From an uncultured Prevotellaceae bacterium (GTDB lineage: Bacteria; Bacteroidota; Bacteroidia; Bacteroidales; Bacteroidaceae), in assembly GCA_902801375.1 (NCBI GenBank), contig CADCIB010000003.1, forward strand, positions 62,001 through 126,000: 64,000 nt of DNA, given 5' to 3'. This document shows, piece after piece, positions 27,816 through 36,392 of the stretch. How positions within the stretch are numbered: position 1 is the stretch's first letter; every line of letters begins with the position of its first letter. A program made the position numbers and the translations under genes. Below the pieces are notes generated by a model. That model searched no databases and was not told where the DNA came from. It was given only the letters and a program-made list of their open reading frames with translations.

Positions 27816-29342
27816 ATGAAAAAGATATTTAAGTATAGTTTCATTTCGCTGGGCATGATGGCACTGGCTGCCTGCTCAGGCGACAAATTGGAGACCCAGC
27901 CTACCGACTCTGTATCGGGAACAACGCTCTTCAGCGATGCGAAGGCCGCTATGGTTCCGTTGAATGGTCTCTACCGTTCAATGTACACCTCAGGGTGGTC
28001 TACCACGGGTAACACCCACCAGTGCTTCGGTATTTCGGCTTACTGTCTGGCCTCCGAGGTGATGGGCGACGACTTCGTCATGGGTGCACAGGGTTCGGGC
28101 TGGTTCTGGTTCGATGCCGCCTACAACGTGAAGGCACGTTTCACCAGCAGTGCATGGCGCAGCTATGACCTTTGGTATGCCTTCTACACTTGGATTGCCA
28201 ATGCCAACTATGTAATTGCCGCTGAGGAAACGATGGGCGGAGCTACTGAGGACGTGAACTACGTCATTGGCCAGGCCTACGCCGTCCGTGCATACAGCTA
28301 CTTCCAGTTGGCTCAGTGGTTCTCACGTACCTACAAGGGACATGAGAGCGAACCGTGCGCACCTATCTACAATGAACCTACGTTCAAGACTACAACAGGC
28401 CAGCCCCGTTCCTCCGTCGCCGATGTCTACAAGCAGATTGACAGCGACTTAGAGAAGGCGCTCACCCTGCTTAAAGGTATTCCTCAGCAGGACAAGACGC
28501 ACATGGCTTATGCCGTGACCTGTGGTATCGCCTCGCGTGTGGCACTGGTGGAAGAGAACTGGAGCAAAGCTCTCGAACTGGCCAAGGAAGCCATCGACAA
28601 TAGCGGTTGCAGCGTGCAGCCCGTGGCCGCCATTACCGGCATGAACAGCGTTGGCTACAACGACGTGATGTGGGGTGCCAAGATCAAGAGCGACCAGGCA
28701 GGTATGTATGCCAGCTTCTTCGCACACATGGATCCCGCTGTGTCCTATGCAGCCCGCGCTCCGAAGCAGATCACTACCTGGCTTTACAACCGAATTGGCG
28801 AGAACGACGCTCGCCGCGCATGGTGGAATCCCAATCAGAACTACCTCCAGAAGAAGTTCTCGTTCTCCAACGTTTCCACTTGGGAAGGCGACTATGTATG
28901 GATGCGCGTGGAAGAGATGTATTTCAATGCTGCTGAGGCCGCCTGCCGCTTAGGCGACGAGGCCACTGCCAAGAATTACCTGATGGCCGTAATGAGCCAG
29001 CGCGACCCCAGCTATGCCTGCGAAAAGACAGGTACAGCCCTCGGCGCACTGACCACCGACGAGACCAACTCGCTGCTTGAGGAAATCCTCATCCAGAAGC
29101 GCATCGAGCTATGGGGTGAGTTCGGCCGCACGTTCGACATCCGCCGCCTGAAGCAGGGATTCCAGCGTACCAGCGACCAAGGATGGCCCGACGGTCTGCT
29201 GTTGGTGAACAAGAACGGCACTCTCCGTCCAACAGCCAACCCCGACAACTACATGTGGGTGCTCACTATTCCGCAGGCTGAGTTTGATGGAAACATCAAC
29301 ATGACGGTCGACAAAGACCAGAACCCCGCCGGCGACGAGTAA
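27816..29342 (+). CDS. SusD/RagB-like surface lipoprotein
   Basis: 508 residues from ATG 27816 (lipoprotein signal MKKIFKYSFISLGMMALAAC); an earlier in-frame ATG at 27783 would lie in the repeat tract. The N-terminal SusD-like domain has LFSDAKAAMVPLNGLYRSMY and the conserved GQAYAVRAYSYFQLAQWFSR helix; the C-terminal RagB/SusD domain has MRVEEMYFNAAEAACRLGDE and LIQKRIELWGEFGRTFDIRR. It is the substrate-binding lid for the SusC protein upstream. Confidence 0.93.
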   Translation: MKKIFKYSFISLGMMALAACSGDKLETQPTDSVSGTTLFSDAKAAMVPLNGLYRSMYTSGWSTTGNTHQCFGISAYCLASEVMGDDFVMGAQGSGWFWFDAAYNVKARFTSSAWRSYDLWYAFYTWIANANYVIAAEETMGGATEDVNYVIGQAYAVRAYSYFQLAQWFSRTYKGHESEPCAPIYNEPTFKTTTGQPRSSVADVYKQIDSDLEKALTLLKGIPQQDKTHMAYAVTCGIASRVALVEENWSKALELAKEAIDNSGCSVQPVAAITGMNSVGYNDVMWGAKIKSDQAGMYASFFAHMDPAVSYAARAPKQITTWLYNRIGENDARRAWWNPNQNYLQKKFSFSNVSTWEGDYVWMRVEEMYFNAAEAACRLGDEATAKNYLMAVMSQRDPSYACEKTGTALGALTTDETNSLLEEILIQKRIELWGEFGRTFDIRRLKQGFQRTSDQGWPDGLLLVNKNGTLRPTANPDNYMWVLTIPQAEFDGNINMTVDKDQNPAGDE

Positions 29343-29373
29343 ACGCTTCAAACTAAATTATTAACAAACCAAA

Positions 29374-30210
29374 ATGAGAATCGATATGAAGAAATATATT
29401 TTTGGATTGGCACTCATGGCAGGGTTCTTCCTGACATCGTGCGACACCGACAACGAGGGCGCCATCTATAATCCTTCATGGCAGAACATTTCATTCGAGA
29501 AGGCAAATGCCAATCAGTTGCTCACTCAAGATGCGACATTGAGCATCCCCGTCCGTTTGATTCGCTCAAACGTCAGTGAGACTTACACGGCCCACTATTC
29601 GTTGACGTCGGAACAGGAAGGCATATTCACCGATAACGGTGGTGGCCAGGTGACTTTCGAAAAGGGAAAGAACGACGCCATCGTCACCCTGACAGCCAAC
29701 AACATGCAAAAGGGTACACTTTATGAAGCAACGCTCACGCTGAGCGATGCCGACAAGGCTCAGGCCGACACCATCACCAATGGTGCTATTACGGCAACAA
29801 AGATCAGCGTGATGTGCGACTACGTCTGGGTGGATGCAGGCACCTGTACCTTCACAGACTTTATCTTCACTGAAGATGAAAACGGAGCAACAGCTGAAAA
29901 TATTCCCATCATCAATGGACAAGGTTCGAATGTATATCGCATCCTTCGACCGCACTACTATGTCTATAAAGATGATGAGTTCGCGACTGATGCTGCCAAC
30001 ATCGAGTTCTATCTGAACGACGACAACAGCATCAAATTGCCGGCAGGAACTTCGGCTTATCTCGCAGGTTACTATCTCTACATGGACTATGGCGACTATG
30101 CGTCTTACTGCTTCGTTGAGCAGGATGGCAACACCTACAAGGTGAACCACCTGTTGCTCTCTGGCTCGAACCTCTACACAGGCTCATTCAGCTTCACCTG
30201 GAACAGATAG
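29374..30210 (+). CDS. SusE-position surface lipoprotein
   Basis: 278 residues, with a possible start at 29374 or 29386 (MKKYIFGLALMAGFFLTSC lipoprotein signal). The first half (TLSIPVRLIRSNVSETYTAH, then VTFEKGKNDAIVTLTANNM and LYEATLTLSDAD) resembles the Calx-beta/DUF4843-like beta-sandwich of SusCD-linked lipoproteins. The second half is a strand-rich domain without a recognised family (NIEFYLNDDNSIKLPAGTSA). Third and last gene of the plus-strand operon, probably a substrate-binding accessory. Confidence 0.7.
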   Translation: MRIDMKKYIFGLALMAGFFLTSCDTDNEGAIYNPSWQNISFEKANANQLLTQDATLSIPVRLIRSNVSETYTAHYSLTSEQEGIFTDNGGGQVTFEKGKNDAIVTLTANNMQKGTLYEATLTLSDADKAQADTITNGAITATKISVMCDYVWVDAGTCTFTDFIFTEDENGATAENIPIINGQGSNVYRILRPHYYVYKDDEFATDAANIEFYLNDDNSIKLPAGTSAYLAGYYLYMDYGDYASYCFVEQDGNTYKVNHLLLSGSNLYTGSFSFTWNR

Positions 30211-30259
30211 ACATCTGTCAAGAACGGACAATCGTATTTAGCATTCGATATGCCGTGAA

Positions 30260-30302
30260 AAACGAGCGGGTTCCCTTTCACCAGGGAACCCGTTTTATTT
30301 TA
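30260..30302 (+). terminator. Terminator of the plus-strand SusCD operon
   Basis: Ten-bp arms CGGGTTCCCT (30267-30276) and AGGGAACCCG (30283-30292) with a 6-nt loop, then TTTTATTTTAT. Confidence 0.85.
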
Positions 30303-30344
30303 TAAAAAACGCATACAAAAGGCTTTGATTTAGGAAAAAATATG

Positions 30345-30352
30345 TACTTTTG
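30345..30352 (+). promoter_or_regulatory. -7 box for the LUD gene
   Basis: TACTTTTG at 30345-30352, 58 bp upstream of ATG 30410. The nearest TTTG (30324-30327) is at a 17-nt rather than 19-nt spacing. Confidence 0.5.
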
Positions 30353-30409
30353 CACAAGCATTCATTATGATTACATCCAATCAGACTTTACGAAGAAAGG
30401 AGAACAAAC

Positions 30410-31048
30410 ATGAGCCCACAAGAACAGAGAAATGAATTGTTAGGCGCAAGGTTGGTGAAAAACCTCAACCGACGCAACATGGAAGCCTACTATTGTGCTA
30501 CAGCTGGCGAAGCCGCCCAAAAAGTATTGTCGCTAATTGAAGATGGAAACAGCGTGACCTGGGGCGGTTCCGTGACACTGCGCAGCATGGGCTTGCCCGA
30601 CCTGCTGCGCCAACGTGGCACATTAGAGGTACTCGACCGTGACCTGGCGCAATCGCCCGAGGAGACGCAAGCCATCTATCTGCGTGCCTTTTCGTCTGAT
30701 GTATATCTGACCAGTGCCAATGCGTTGTCGGAAGACGGCGTGATTGTCAACGTTGACGGCAATGGCAACCGTGTGGCTGCCATTACTTGGGGACCGAAAA
30801 AAGTAATCTTTGTGATAGGTCTGAACAAGGTGACACCGACTGTTGAGACCGCTTTGGCACGCGCCCGCAGCACGGCATCGCCCATCAATGCGCAGCGATT
30901 CGACATCAAAACGCCCTGCCACACTGATGGCATCTGCCACAACTGCACCTCGCCTGACAGCATCTGCAGCTATGTGCATTTCCTCCGCAACTCGCGGCAG
31001 AAGGGCCGCCACGTGGTGGTTCTCGTCGGCGAGGACCTCGGCTATTAA
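30410..31048 (+). CDS. LUD-domain lactate-utilisation-like protein
   Basis: 212 residues, cytoplasmic. LUD (DUF162, LutC/YkgG) signatures are SVTWGGSVTLRSMGLPDLL, VYLTSANALSEDGVIVNVDG and NRVAAITWGPKKVIFVIG. The C-terminal cluster CHTDGICHNCTSPDSIC is that of the stand-alone YkgG-like proteins and may bind metal or an Fe-S cluster. LutC works with LutA and LutB in lactate oxidation, but no partner is visible here, so its real reaction is uncertain. Its stop overlaps the convergent S-component gene by 4 bp. Confidence 0.85.
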   Translation: MSPQEQRNELLGARLVKNLNRRNMEAYYCATAGEAAQKVLSLIEDGNSVTWGGSVTLRSMGLPDLLRQRGTLEVLDRDLAQSPEETQAIYLRAFSSDVYLTSANALSEDGVIVNVDGNGNRVAAITWGPKKVIFVIGLNKVTPTVETALARARSTASPINAQRFDIKTPCHTDGICHNCTSPDSICSYVHFLRNSRQKGRHVVVLVGEDLGY

Positions 31049-31548
31049 CCGATTTTTGTGCAGACAAGATAGGTGACGACGATTTGCAACAGCAATCCCG
31101 GCCAACCTATCGTGAAGTCGCTGACGGTGGCAACGATGTCGCCCGTGAGCGCCCACTCCCCTATTCCACCGATGATTTCAGCTGCCAGTACGACACCAAC
31201 AATCAGCGGCAGTGTAGCTTTGCGGAAATACTGGGCAGTAAGCCCTGCGGCAAGTGCCAACACGACGAGTTTCAACATCATCACCTGCAACACGCCCCAA
31301 GCGGGCATGCCTGTCAGATAGTGGTTGAGCAGGGGCGAGACCACCGCTGCCAATAGGGCAACTTTCCATCCCAACTTATACGCTCCAGCCAGGATGACCA
31401 GCGAGAGGGGCGCAAAGATGATGCCGCCCTGCGGAATGAGGTGTGCCACCAAAGGCAGCACGAGATTGCAAACTACGAACAGCGCGGCCCACAGATAGGT
31501 CCTCACTTCGTTGTAATTCAAGCAATAGAGTTTTGCGTTTGTTTCCAT
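31045..31548 (-). CDS. ECF transporter S-component-like membrane protein
   Basis: 167 residues from ATG 31548 (METNAKLYCLNYNEVRTYLW). Five or six hydrophobic segments (LFVVCNLVLPLVAHLI, ILAGAYKLGWKVALLAAVVS, VVLALAAGLTAQYF, LIVGVVLAAEIIGG, LLLQIVVTYLVC) have the size and layout of an ECF S component, which binds a vitamin or metal ligand; the GGIGEWALTGD turn is notable. No ATPase or T component lies nearby, so it would have to use a shared energising module. Last gene of the operon that starts at 36220; its partners include an outer-membrane TonB receptor, which suggests uptake of one compound across both membranes. Confidence 0.6.
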   Translation of the reverse strand: METNAKLYCLNYNEVRTYLWAALFVVCNLVLPLVAHLIPQGGIIFAPLSLVILAGAYKLGWKVALLAAVVSPLLNHYLTGMPAWGVLQVMMLKLVVLALAAGLTAQYFRKATLPLIVGVVLAAEIIGGIGEWALTGDIVATVSDFTIGWPGLLLQIVVTYLVCTKIG

Positions 31549-31574
31549 ATTGTTTCGTTTTAGTTGATGAATCT

Positions 31575-32126
31575 TTAGGAGAGAGGAGAGCGTCCCATCT
31601 TCCTGCATTCCATGAACAGGCATCCGGCGAACACGGCCTCAACCACGACCATCGCGGCTGACAGCACTGCGGGTGTGGTGATGAGCCCGAGAATGAGGGA
31701 AAAGATGGGAATGAATATGGAAAAGGCCATGTAGCTCTTCGACCGGTAGAGCCAACTGAAAGGCATGAGATGGGCACCGAAGACCATGGCATACACCATG
31801 ACCATCTTCTCAGGAACTGCCGCAAACACCCACATCACAATGAGAATGTAGAGTATTTGGTTGACGGAGAACAGGATGCCTGCCTTGGTCAGCGGGTTTC
31901 CCTTACCTTCAAAATCAATTTTCAGCAGTTTAGACAGCCCCCACGCCACGGGGAAGAGCACCGCCGAACAACAGAACGTGAACAGGTTCTTCTGTTCGAT
32001 GTTCATGCCCGTAAGGTGGACAACGAGAATCAACGCCCATATCAGAACAGAAGCAATGATGAAGTGCAAGCCCTTCTTCTGGCGGGCGGCACAGTCTTTT
32101 CTCAAAGCATTTAATTCTTTTTCCAT
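31575..32126 (-). CDS. Multi-span membrane protein (DUF7010-like)
   Basis: 183 residues with about five membrane segments (FIIASVLIWALILVVHL, FTFCCSAVLFPVAWGL, IIVM-type segment ILYILIVMWVFAAV, FSIFIPIFSLILGLI, AAMVVVEAVFAGCLF) and a charged cytoplasmic start (MEKELNALRKDCAARQKKG). The pattern resembles the small uncharacterised DUF7010 membrane family, but the match is from memory only. It lies between the TonB receptor (65 bp) and the S-component gene (26 bp) in one operon. Confidence 0.6.
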   Translation of the reverse strand: MEKELNALRKDCAARQKKGLHFIIASVLIWALILVVHLTGMNIEQKNLFTFCCSAVLFPVAWGLSKLLKIDFEGKGNPLTKAGILFSVNQILYILIVMWVFAAVPEKMVMVYAMVFGAHLMPFSWLYRSKSYMAFSIFIPIFSLILGLITTPAVLSAAMVVVEAVFAGCLFMECRKMGRSPLS

Positions 32127-32191
32127 CGGTTTTACTTAAGATATCGTTTGGGACGGACCAGCATATCCGTCCGCTGATGTTGTATCGTTTT

Positions 32192-34066
32192 TTAGAAAGC
32201 GATGTTCACTCCACTCATGAAAGTGGCACGCGGCATAGGATAGCCGAGATTGATTTCATAGCTTTGCGCCAACAGATTCTCACCCCGCAGCCAAAGCGAA
32301 AGCCCACGAACGAGCTGATAGCTGACAGCGGCATCGAGCAGGCAGAAGCTTTCTTTCACGTCGTCGCCCGACTGTTCACCCACAGCCGTATAGAGTCCGT
32401 CGATGTATTGCAGCCCGGCATTCAGCATCCATCGGCCCTGCCGATAAGCAGCACCGAGGAAACCCTTGTACTCAGGAGCGGCAACGACAGCATGGTTCAT
32501 GTGAAGGAAAGAGTGGTTGGTGGTGAGGGTCCAATGCTTGTCGAGTCGCCATTCCGCTTCCAGTTCCGCACCGTAGTTCTCAATCTTTCCCGTGTTCACA
32601 TTCTTCCGCTCAATGGTTTGAATCATGTTGTCGCCATTCAGGTAGTACAAGTTCACGCCATAGCTGAACCTCCCAGGGCGATGCCGCCAAGAGAGTTCAT
32701 AGTTCCAGATGCGCTCAGGTTCCAGCTCTTCGTTCGACGGCGGATAGAGATACATCTCGCGCATGGTGGGGTTGCGGAATCCCTTGCTCACCATAGCCTT
32801 GATTTCGCCCGTAGTAATAGGCCTCACCACAAGTCCTGCCTGCGGAATCCATTCTGTGCCTACCACCGAATGATGGTCTACACGGAGGCCAGCATCTATG
32901 GTCAGCCAACTGCCAAAATCCTGCCGGAAATCCACATAGCCGGCTATCTCGTTGCGATACGAGCGACCGCTCTGCTTGTTGGGCGTGTCTAATGTTTCGC
33001 CTGTCTGTTTCGAGGTGTAGTAGGCACGACCATAGATGTGCTGGTAGTCTATACCTGCGGTCAGGCGGTTACCCGTGAAGAGCTGGGCGCTCTGATACCA
33101 CGACACGCCAGTCAGCGCATCTTTCGAACGGAAGAACCGTTGCGTGGGGTTGTCGGGATTGGCTGTTCCGTCGTCAATCTTATGCCGTCCGAAGTTGGAA
33201 TACACACTCAGACTGCCACTCGTCCGGTCGTAATGATTCTCCAAAGCAGCCGTCACGACACCGCGCGTTATCCATTGGTCGGCGTCATAGAGCGGACTGC
33301 CAACCGTTCCCGGATGCGAAGCGTTGAAGTGCGAAATGTCAACATCGGCATAGACATCCCAGTGAGCACTCATTTCGTAGCCTATCTTGGCATAGCCGCC
33401 ATACTGCTCAAAGCCCATCCGCGGACGGTGGTTGTCGGTTCGGGCGTACTGGCCGGATACGGTCGACGAGAACCGTCCTTGGCGTATTTGATTGGTGGCC
33501 TCGGCCTGAAAGGTGCCATAGCTGCCTGCGCCTAACATCACATGGGTAGAGACATCATTGCGGCTGACAGGCTGGCGGGTGACGATATTGAGCACGCCGC
33601 CCAAGGCATTGCTGCCATAGAGCACTGAGGCAGGTCCGCGCAGCACCTCCACGCGCTCGGCCATCAGCGTCTGATAGGTGTCGCTGATGGGGTGGCCATA
33701 GATGCCGTTGTACTGTGGGTGGCCGTCAATCAGCACCAACATCTGCCCCGTACCGCCACTGATGCCGCGCAGGTTGATGCCCCCGGCAGCACCACCCGAC
33801 ACGCCATAGCCCAACATCGAGCGGCTGGTGACCATCAATCCTGGAACTTGCTGCATCACGGTGGGCAGCACATTTGGCTGTCGGCTTACCGTGAGCTTGT
33901 CGCGCCCGACGACGGTGACCGTCATCGGCAGATGGCGCACGTCCACGGCATTGCGCGAACCCGTCACCACCACCTCATCCAATTGATAGGTGGTGGAGTC
34001 GTTATCCTGGGCATTTGCTGTGAAGCATACACAAGCCAAGAACAAGACAGAAAGATTCCTTTGCAT
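32192..34066 (-). CDS. TonB-dependent outer-membrane receptor (non-SusC)
   Basis: 624 residues, signal peptide MQRNLSVLFLACVCFTANA. It has no carboxypeptidase-like domain: the TonB box YQLDEVVVTGSRN follows at once, then the plug (about 40-150) with INLRGISGGTGQMLVLIDGH, VEVLRGPASVLYGSNALGGV and LNIVTRQP, and a barrel ending SGVNIAF. This is the layout of BtuB/FepA-type receptors for cofactors, siderophores or metal complexes rather than glycan SusC proteins. Twelve bp downstream of the DUF362 gene and upstream of a membrane protein and an S component, so a vitamin-like or metal-chelate ligand is likely; the ligand itself cannot be identified. Confidence 0.9.
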   Translation of the reverse strand: MQRNLSVLFLACVCFTANAQDNDSTTYQLDEVVVTGSRNAVDVRHLPMTVTVVGRDKLTVSRQPNVLPTVMQQVPGLMVTSRSMLGYGVSGGAAGGINLRGISGGTGQMLVLIDGHPQYNGIYGHPISDTYQTLMAERVEVLRGPASVLYGSNALGGVLNIVTRQPVSRNDVSTHVMLGAGSYGTFQAEATNQIRQGRFSSTVSGQYARTDNHRPRMGFEQYGGYAKIGYEMSAHWDVYADVDISHFNASHPGTVGSPLYDADQWITRGVVTAALENHYDRTSGSLSVYSNFGRHKIDDGTANPDNPTQRFFRSKDALTGVSWYQSAQLFTGNRLTAGIDYQHIYGRAYYTSKQTGETLDTPNKQSGRSYRNEIAGYVDFRQDFGSWLTIDAGLRVDHHSVVGTEWIPQAGLVVRPITTGEIKAMVSKGFRNPTMREMYLYPPSNEELEPERIWNYELSWRHRPGRFSYGVNLYYLNGDNMIQTIERKNVNTGKIENYGAELEAEWRLDKHWTLTTNHSFLHMNHAVVAAPEYKGFLGAAYRQGRWMLNAGLQYIDGLYTAVGEQSGDDVKESFCLLDAAVSYQLVRGLSLWLRGENLLAQSYEINLGYPMPRATFMSGVNIAF

Positions 34067-34078
34067 AAGTATTGCCTG

Positions 34079-35149
34079 TTATTGAACAAATGGTTTCAGG
34101 CCTTTCACAGCATCAGCAGCCGTGATGCGACGCCCTCCATTATCGAGGTCGATGAGCACATAACGATCGTTGCCCATGCCCAGTTCCTTCATATACGACA
34201 ACTGGCGCAGACCATGGCGGCTCTCTATGCGCTCCAGCATGTCGTGATGCTCCTCGGCTGTCATCGCGTAGATAATGTCTACACAGGCTTGATCGATGGC
34301 CAGGATGTCGGTAGAAGAGAGGATGCCGACATTGGGAGTCACCACGGGCTCTGCCAAGACGCCCTCGCAGTCGCACGATACCGACATATTACGCATGACA
34401 TTCACATACGTGACGTGCTCGCCGAAGAAGTCAATCGACGCCTTGGTCGACTCCGTCATACGCTCCATGAACTCTTCCTGGGCGATGTCCCACTGGTCGG
34501 GTTGTCCCGGTGTGGTATGGATCCAAGCCTTGCCCACGCGTCCGTCGGCGCAGCCGATGCCGATGTTCTTGTTCGATCCGCCGAAGCCGCCCTGCGTATG
34601 GCCCTTGAAATGCGTCAGCGCCACCATCGAGTCGTAGTTCTTCAGGTGACTGCCCACCGACATTTCCTTGAACCATTTACCGCCAACGACGGGCAAGAGT
34701 GCCGTCCCTTCTTCGTCGAGAATGTCCACGGGGCAGAACGTCCAGCCGTTCACCTCCAGCGTCTGGCGGTGCTGTTCGGTGGTGTAGCGGTCGCCTTCGT
34801 AGTAGGTATTGGTCTCCATGATGTGTGCATCCGGCAGGTCCTTGCTCATCAAGGCCTTCACCCATGCACTCGGGATGATGTTCGGCCCATTCTGCTCGCC
34901 CGTATGGAGCTTCACGCCCACACGTCCTTCTATTTTTCCACACACCTGCTCATAGGCCTTGATCAAGCCTTCGGCAGAGAGATTACGGGTGAAATACACG
35001 ACCGACTCGTTGCCGGTCCGCTCTTCATAGGCCACATATTTGTTGCCGTCCGTGCCAGGCACGGGTTGCTGATTGTTTACTTGTGCTGTCATCATATTGC
35101 TTGAAATCATGCCAAACAAAGCGGCGAATATATACTTTTTCATTTTCAA
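34079..35149 (-). CDS. Exported DUF362-domain protein
   Basis: 356 residues; signal peptide MKKYIFAALFGMISSNMMTA (start at 35149 or 35143). The DUF362 core is clear: VGVKLHTGEQNGPNIIPSAW, YDSMVALTHFKGHTQGGFGG, SNKNIGIGCADGRVGKAWIH, and GILSSTDILAIDQACVDIIY. DUF362 proteins are usually cytoplasmic and often fused to ferredoxin domains; here the [4Fe-4S] CxxCxxC part is absent and the protein is exported. CDCEG is the only cysteine pair. It may bind a cofactor or iron-sulfur-related ligand in the periplasm. Sixteen bp after the rhodanese/MBL gene. Confidence 0.8.
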   Translation of the reverse strand: MKMKKYIFAALFGMISSNMMTAQVNNQQPVPGTDGNKYVAYEERTGNESVVYFTRNLSAEGLIKAYEQVCGKIEGRVGVKLHTGEQNGPNIIPSAWVKALMSKDLPDAHIMETNTYYEGDRYTTEQHRQTLEVNGWTFCPVDILDEEGTALLPVVGGKWFKEMSVGSHLKNYDSMVALTHFKGHTQGGFGGSNKNIGIGCADGRVGKAWIHTTPGQPDQWDIAQEEFMERMTESTKASIDFFGEHVTYVNVMRNMSVSCDCEGVLAEPVVTPNVGILSSTDILAIDQACVDIIYAMTAEEHHDMLERIESRHGLRQLSYMKELGMGNDRYVLIDLDNGGRRITAADAVKGLKPFVQ

Positions 35150-35164
35150 AGGTTATAAAACAGG

Positions 35165-36220
35165 TTACTCGTAATGGCGGATTCGCACGTCGATGCCCTC
35201 TGCTTTAAGCAATTGGGGAATTGCGCTCACATCCGTTTGTCCGTAGTGATAGGGGAAAAGCACCTTCGGCTTCACCATCTTGGCGGCCCGGATGAGTTGC
35301 TCAGGAGTCATCGTATAAGGCTGGTTGCATGGCAAGAAAGCAATGTCGATATCCTTGACATCGGCCATCTCAGGCACATCCTCCGTGTCGCCGGCAATGT
35401 AGATGCGCACCCCGTCGATGGTGAGTACGAAACCATTGTCGCGCCCTTTGGGGTGGAACTGCGTGTGCCCCTCCGTCGTGTTATATGCCGGGACGGCCTC
35501 CACGGTGATGTCGTCGGCTATCTGCAGTTTGTCGCCATTGGCCATCACCTGTCCACGGCCCAGCATATCGGCACACCGCCGATTGGTGATGAGCTGCGTC
35601 TTGTCGGCAGAAAGCAGGGCGATGGCCTCTTTGTCAAAGTGGTCGCCATGCTCATGAGTCACCAGGAGATAGTCGGCCTTAGGCATGGAAGCATAGTCGA
35701 TGGTCTTGCCGCCCAACTTCGTCACAGGGTCTATTTCTATCTCCTTGCCATCGTACTGCAAGCGAATGCTGGCATGAACCAGGGCATGGAACTTCAGCGT
35801 CTTGCCGCTCTTGGTCTGAAACACGTCGGTTTCGTACTGATCGGTGGTCACAGGCATCCCGGCTTCCTTCCAGGCCATGATACCACCCTTAAGGTTTACG
35901 GGGCGATAGCCCTCTGCTGCCAATAGACCCGCAGCCGTTGCCGACCGCCTTCCGCTACGGCAGTAGACGGCAATGGTCTTGTCTGTAGGCAACACCGCCT
36001 TCGCTTTCTCCACGAAATCATTCTGCCGTACGTCGATGTTCACGGCATTCTCCAAGTGGCCTTCGTTGAATTCTTCTGCCGTGCGCACGTCGAGCACCAC
36101 AACTCCCTGCTCCTCAATCAGTCCGGAAAAGCCTTTCACATCCATGTTTTCATAATCTTGCTGACCACAAGCAGAGGTCAATCCGAGTGAGGCCAGCAAG
36201 CAAGTCAAAATTTTCTTCAT
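35165..36220 (-). CDS. Rhodanese and metallo-beta-lactamase fusion lipoprotein
   Basis: 351 residues from ATG 36220; lipoprotein signal MKKILTCLLASLGLTSAC. The N-terminal rhodanese domain (about 25-120) has VVLDVRTAEEF and the active-site loop YCRSGRRSATAAG with catalytic cysteine. The C-terminal UlaG-like metallo-beta-lactamase fold (about 130-351) has THEHGDHFD (HxHxDH) and IYIAGDTEDVPEM, and closes with FPYHYGQTD. Such fusions often handle sulfane sulfur or sulfur-containing ligands; an envelope location is unusual. First gene of a five-gene operon with its own promoter. Confidence 0.85.
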   Translation of the reverse strand: MKKILTCLLASLGLTSACGQQDYENMDVKGFSGLIEEQGVVVLDVRTAEEFNEGHLENAVNIDVRQNDFVEKAKAVLPTDKTIAVYCRSGRRSATAAGLLAAEGYRPVNLKGGIMAWKEAGMPVTTDQYETDVFQTKSGKTLKFHALVHASIRLQYDGKEIEIDPVTKLGGKTIDYASMPKADYLLVTHEHGDHFDKEAIALLSADKTQLITNRRCADMLGRGQVMANGDKLQIADDITVEAVPAYNTTEGHTQFHPKGRDNGFVLTIDGVRIYIAGDTEDVPEMADVKDIDIAFLPCNQPYTMTPEQLIRAAKMVKPKVLFPYHYGQTDVSAIPQLLKAEGIDVRIRHYE

Positions 36221-36246
36221 TCCTATTTCTTTTTTAGTAAACTGTG

Positions 36247-36277
36247 CAAATATACATGATTCGCGGCAGATACACAA
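36247..36277 (-). promoter_or_regulatory. Promoter of the rhodanese/MBL-TonB-ECF operon
   Basis: Minus strand TTGT (36274-36277), 19-nt spacer, TATATTTG (36247-36254), 27 bp upstream of ATG 36220. Confidence 0.65.
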
Positions 36278-36349
36278 GTATTTTTTCCCTTTTTTTCTTT
36301 ACATTGAATAAAAAAACGACATTCTTCGCACAAAATGAAATAATTTGAT

Positions 36350-36357
36350 TAACTTTG
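36350..36357 (+). promoter_or_regulatory. -7 box for the sulfatase gene
   Basis: TAACTTTG at 36350-36357 with no clear -33 box. It argues that translation begins at 36393 rather than at the in-frame ATG 36345, which would lie upstream of the transcription start. Confidence 0.5.
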
Positions 36358-36392
36358 TACGTCGAAAAAAACATATCTGTCACTTCACCCTT

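Noticed and set aside
30410-31048. LUD protein as part of a lactate-oxidation operon
   Set aside because: No LutA or LutB gene is next to it and it is transcribed towards an unrelated operon, so pathway assignment was not made.
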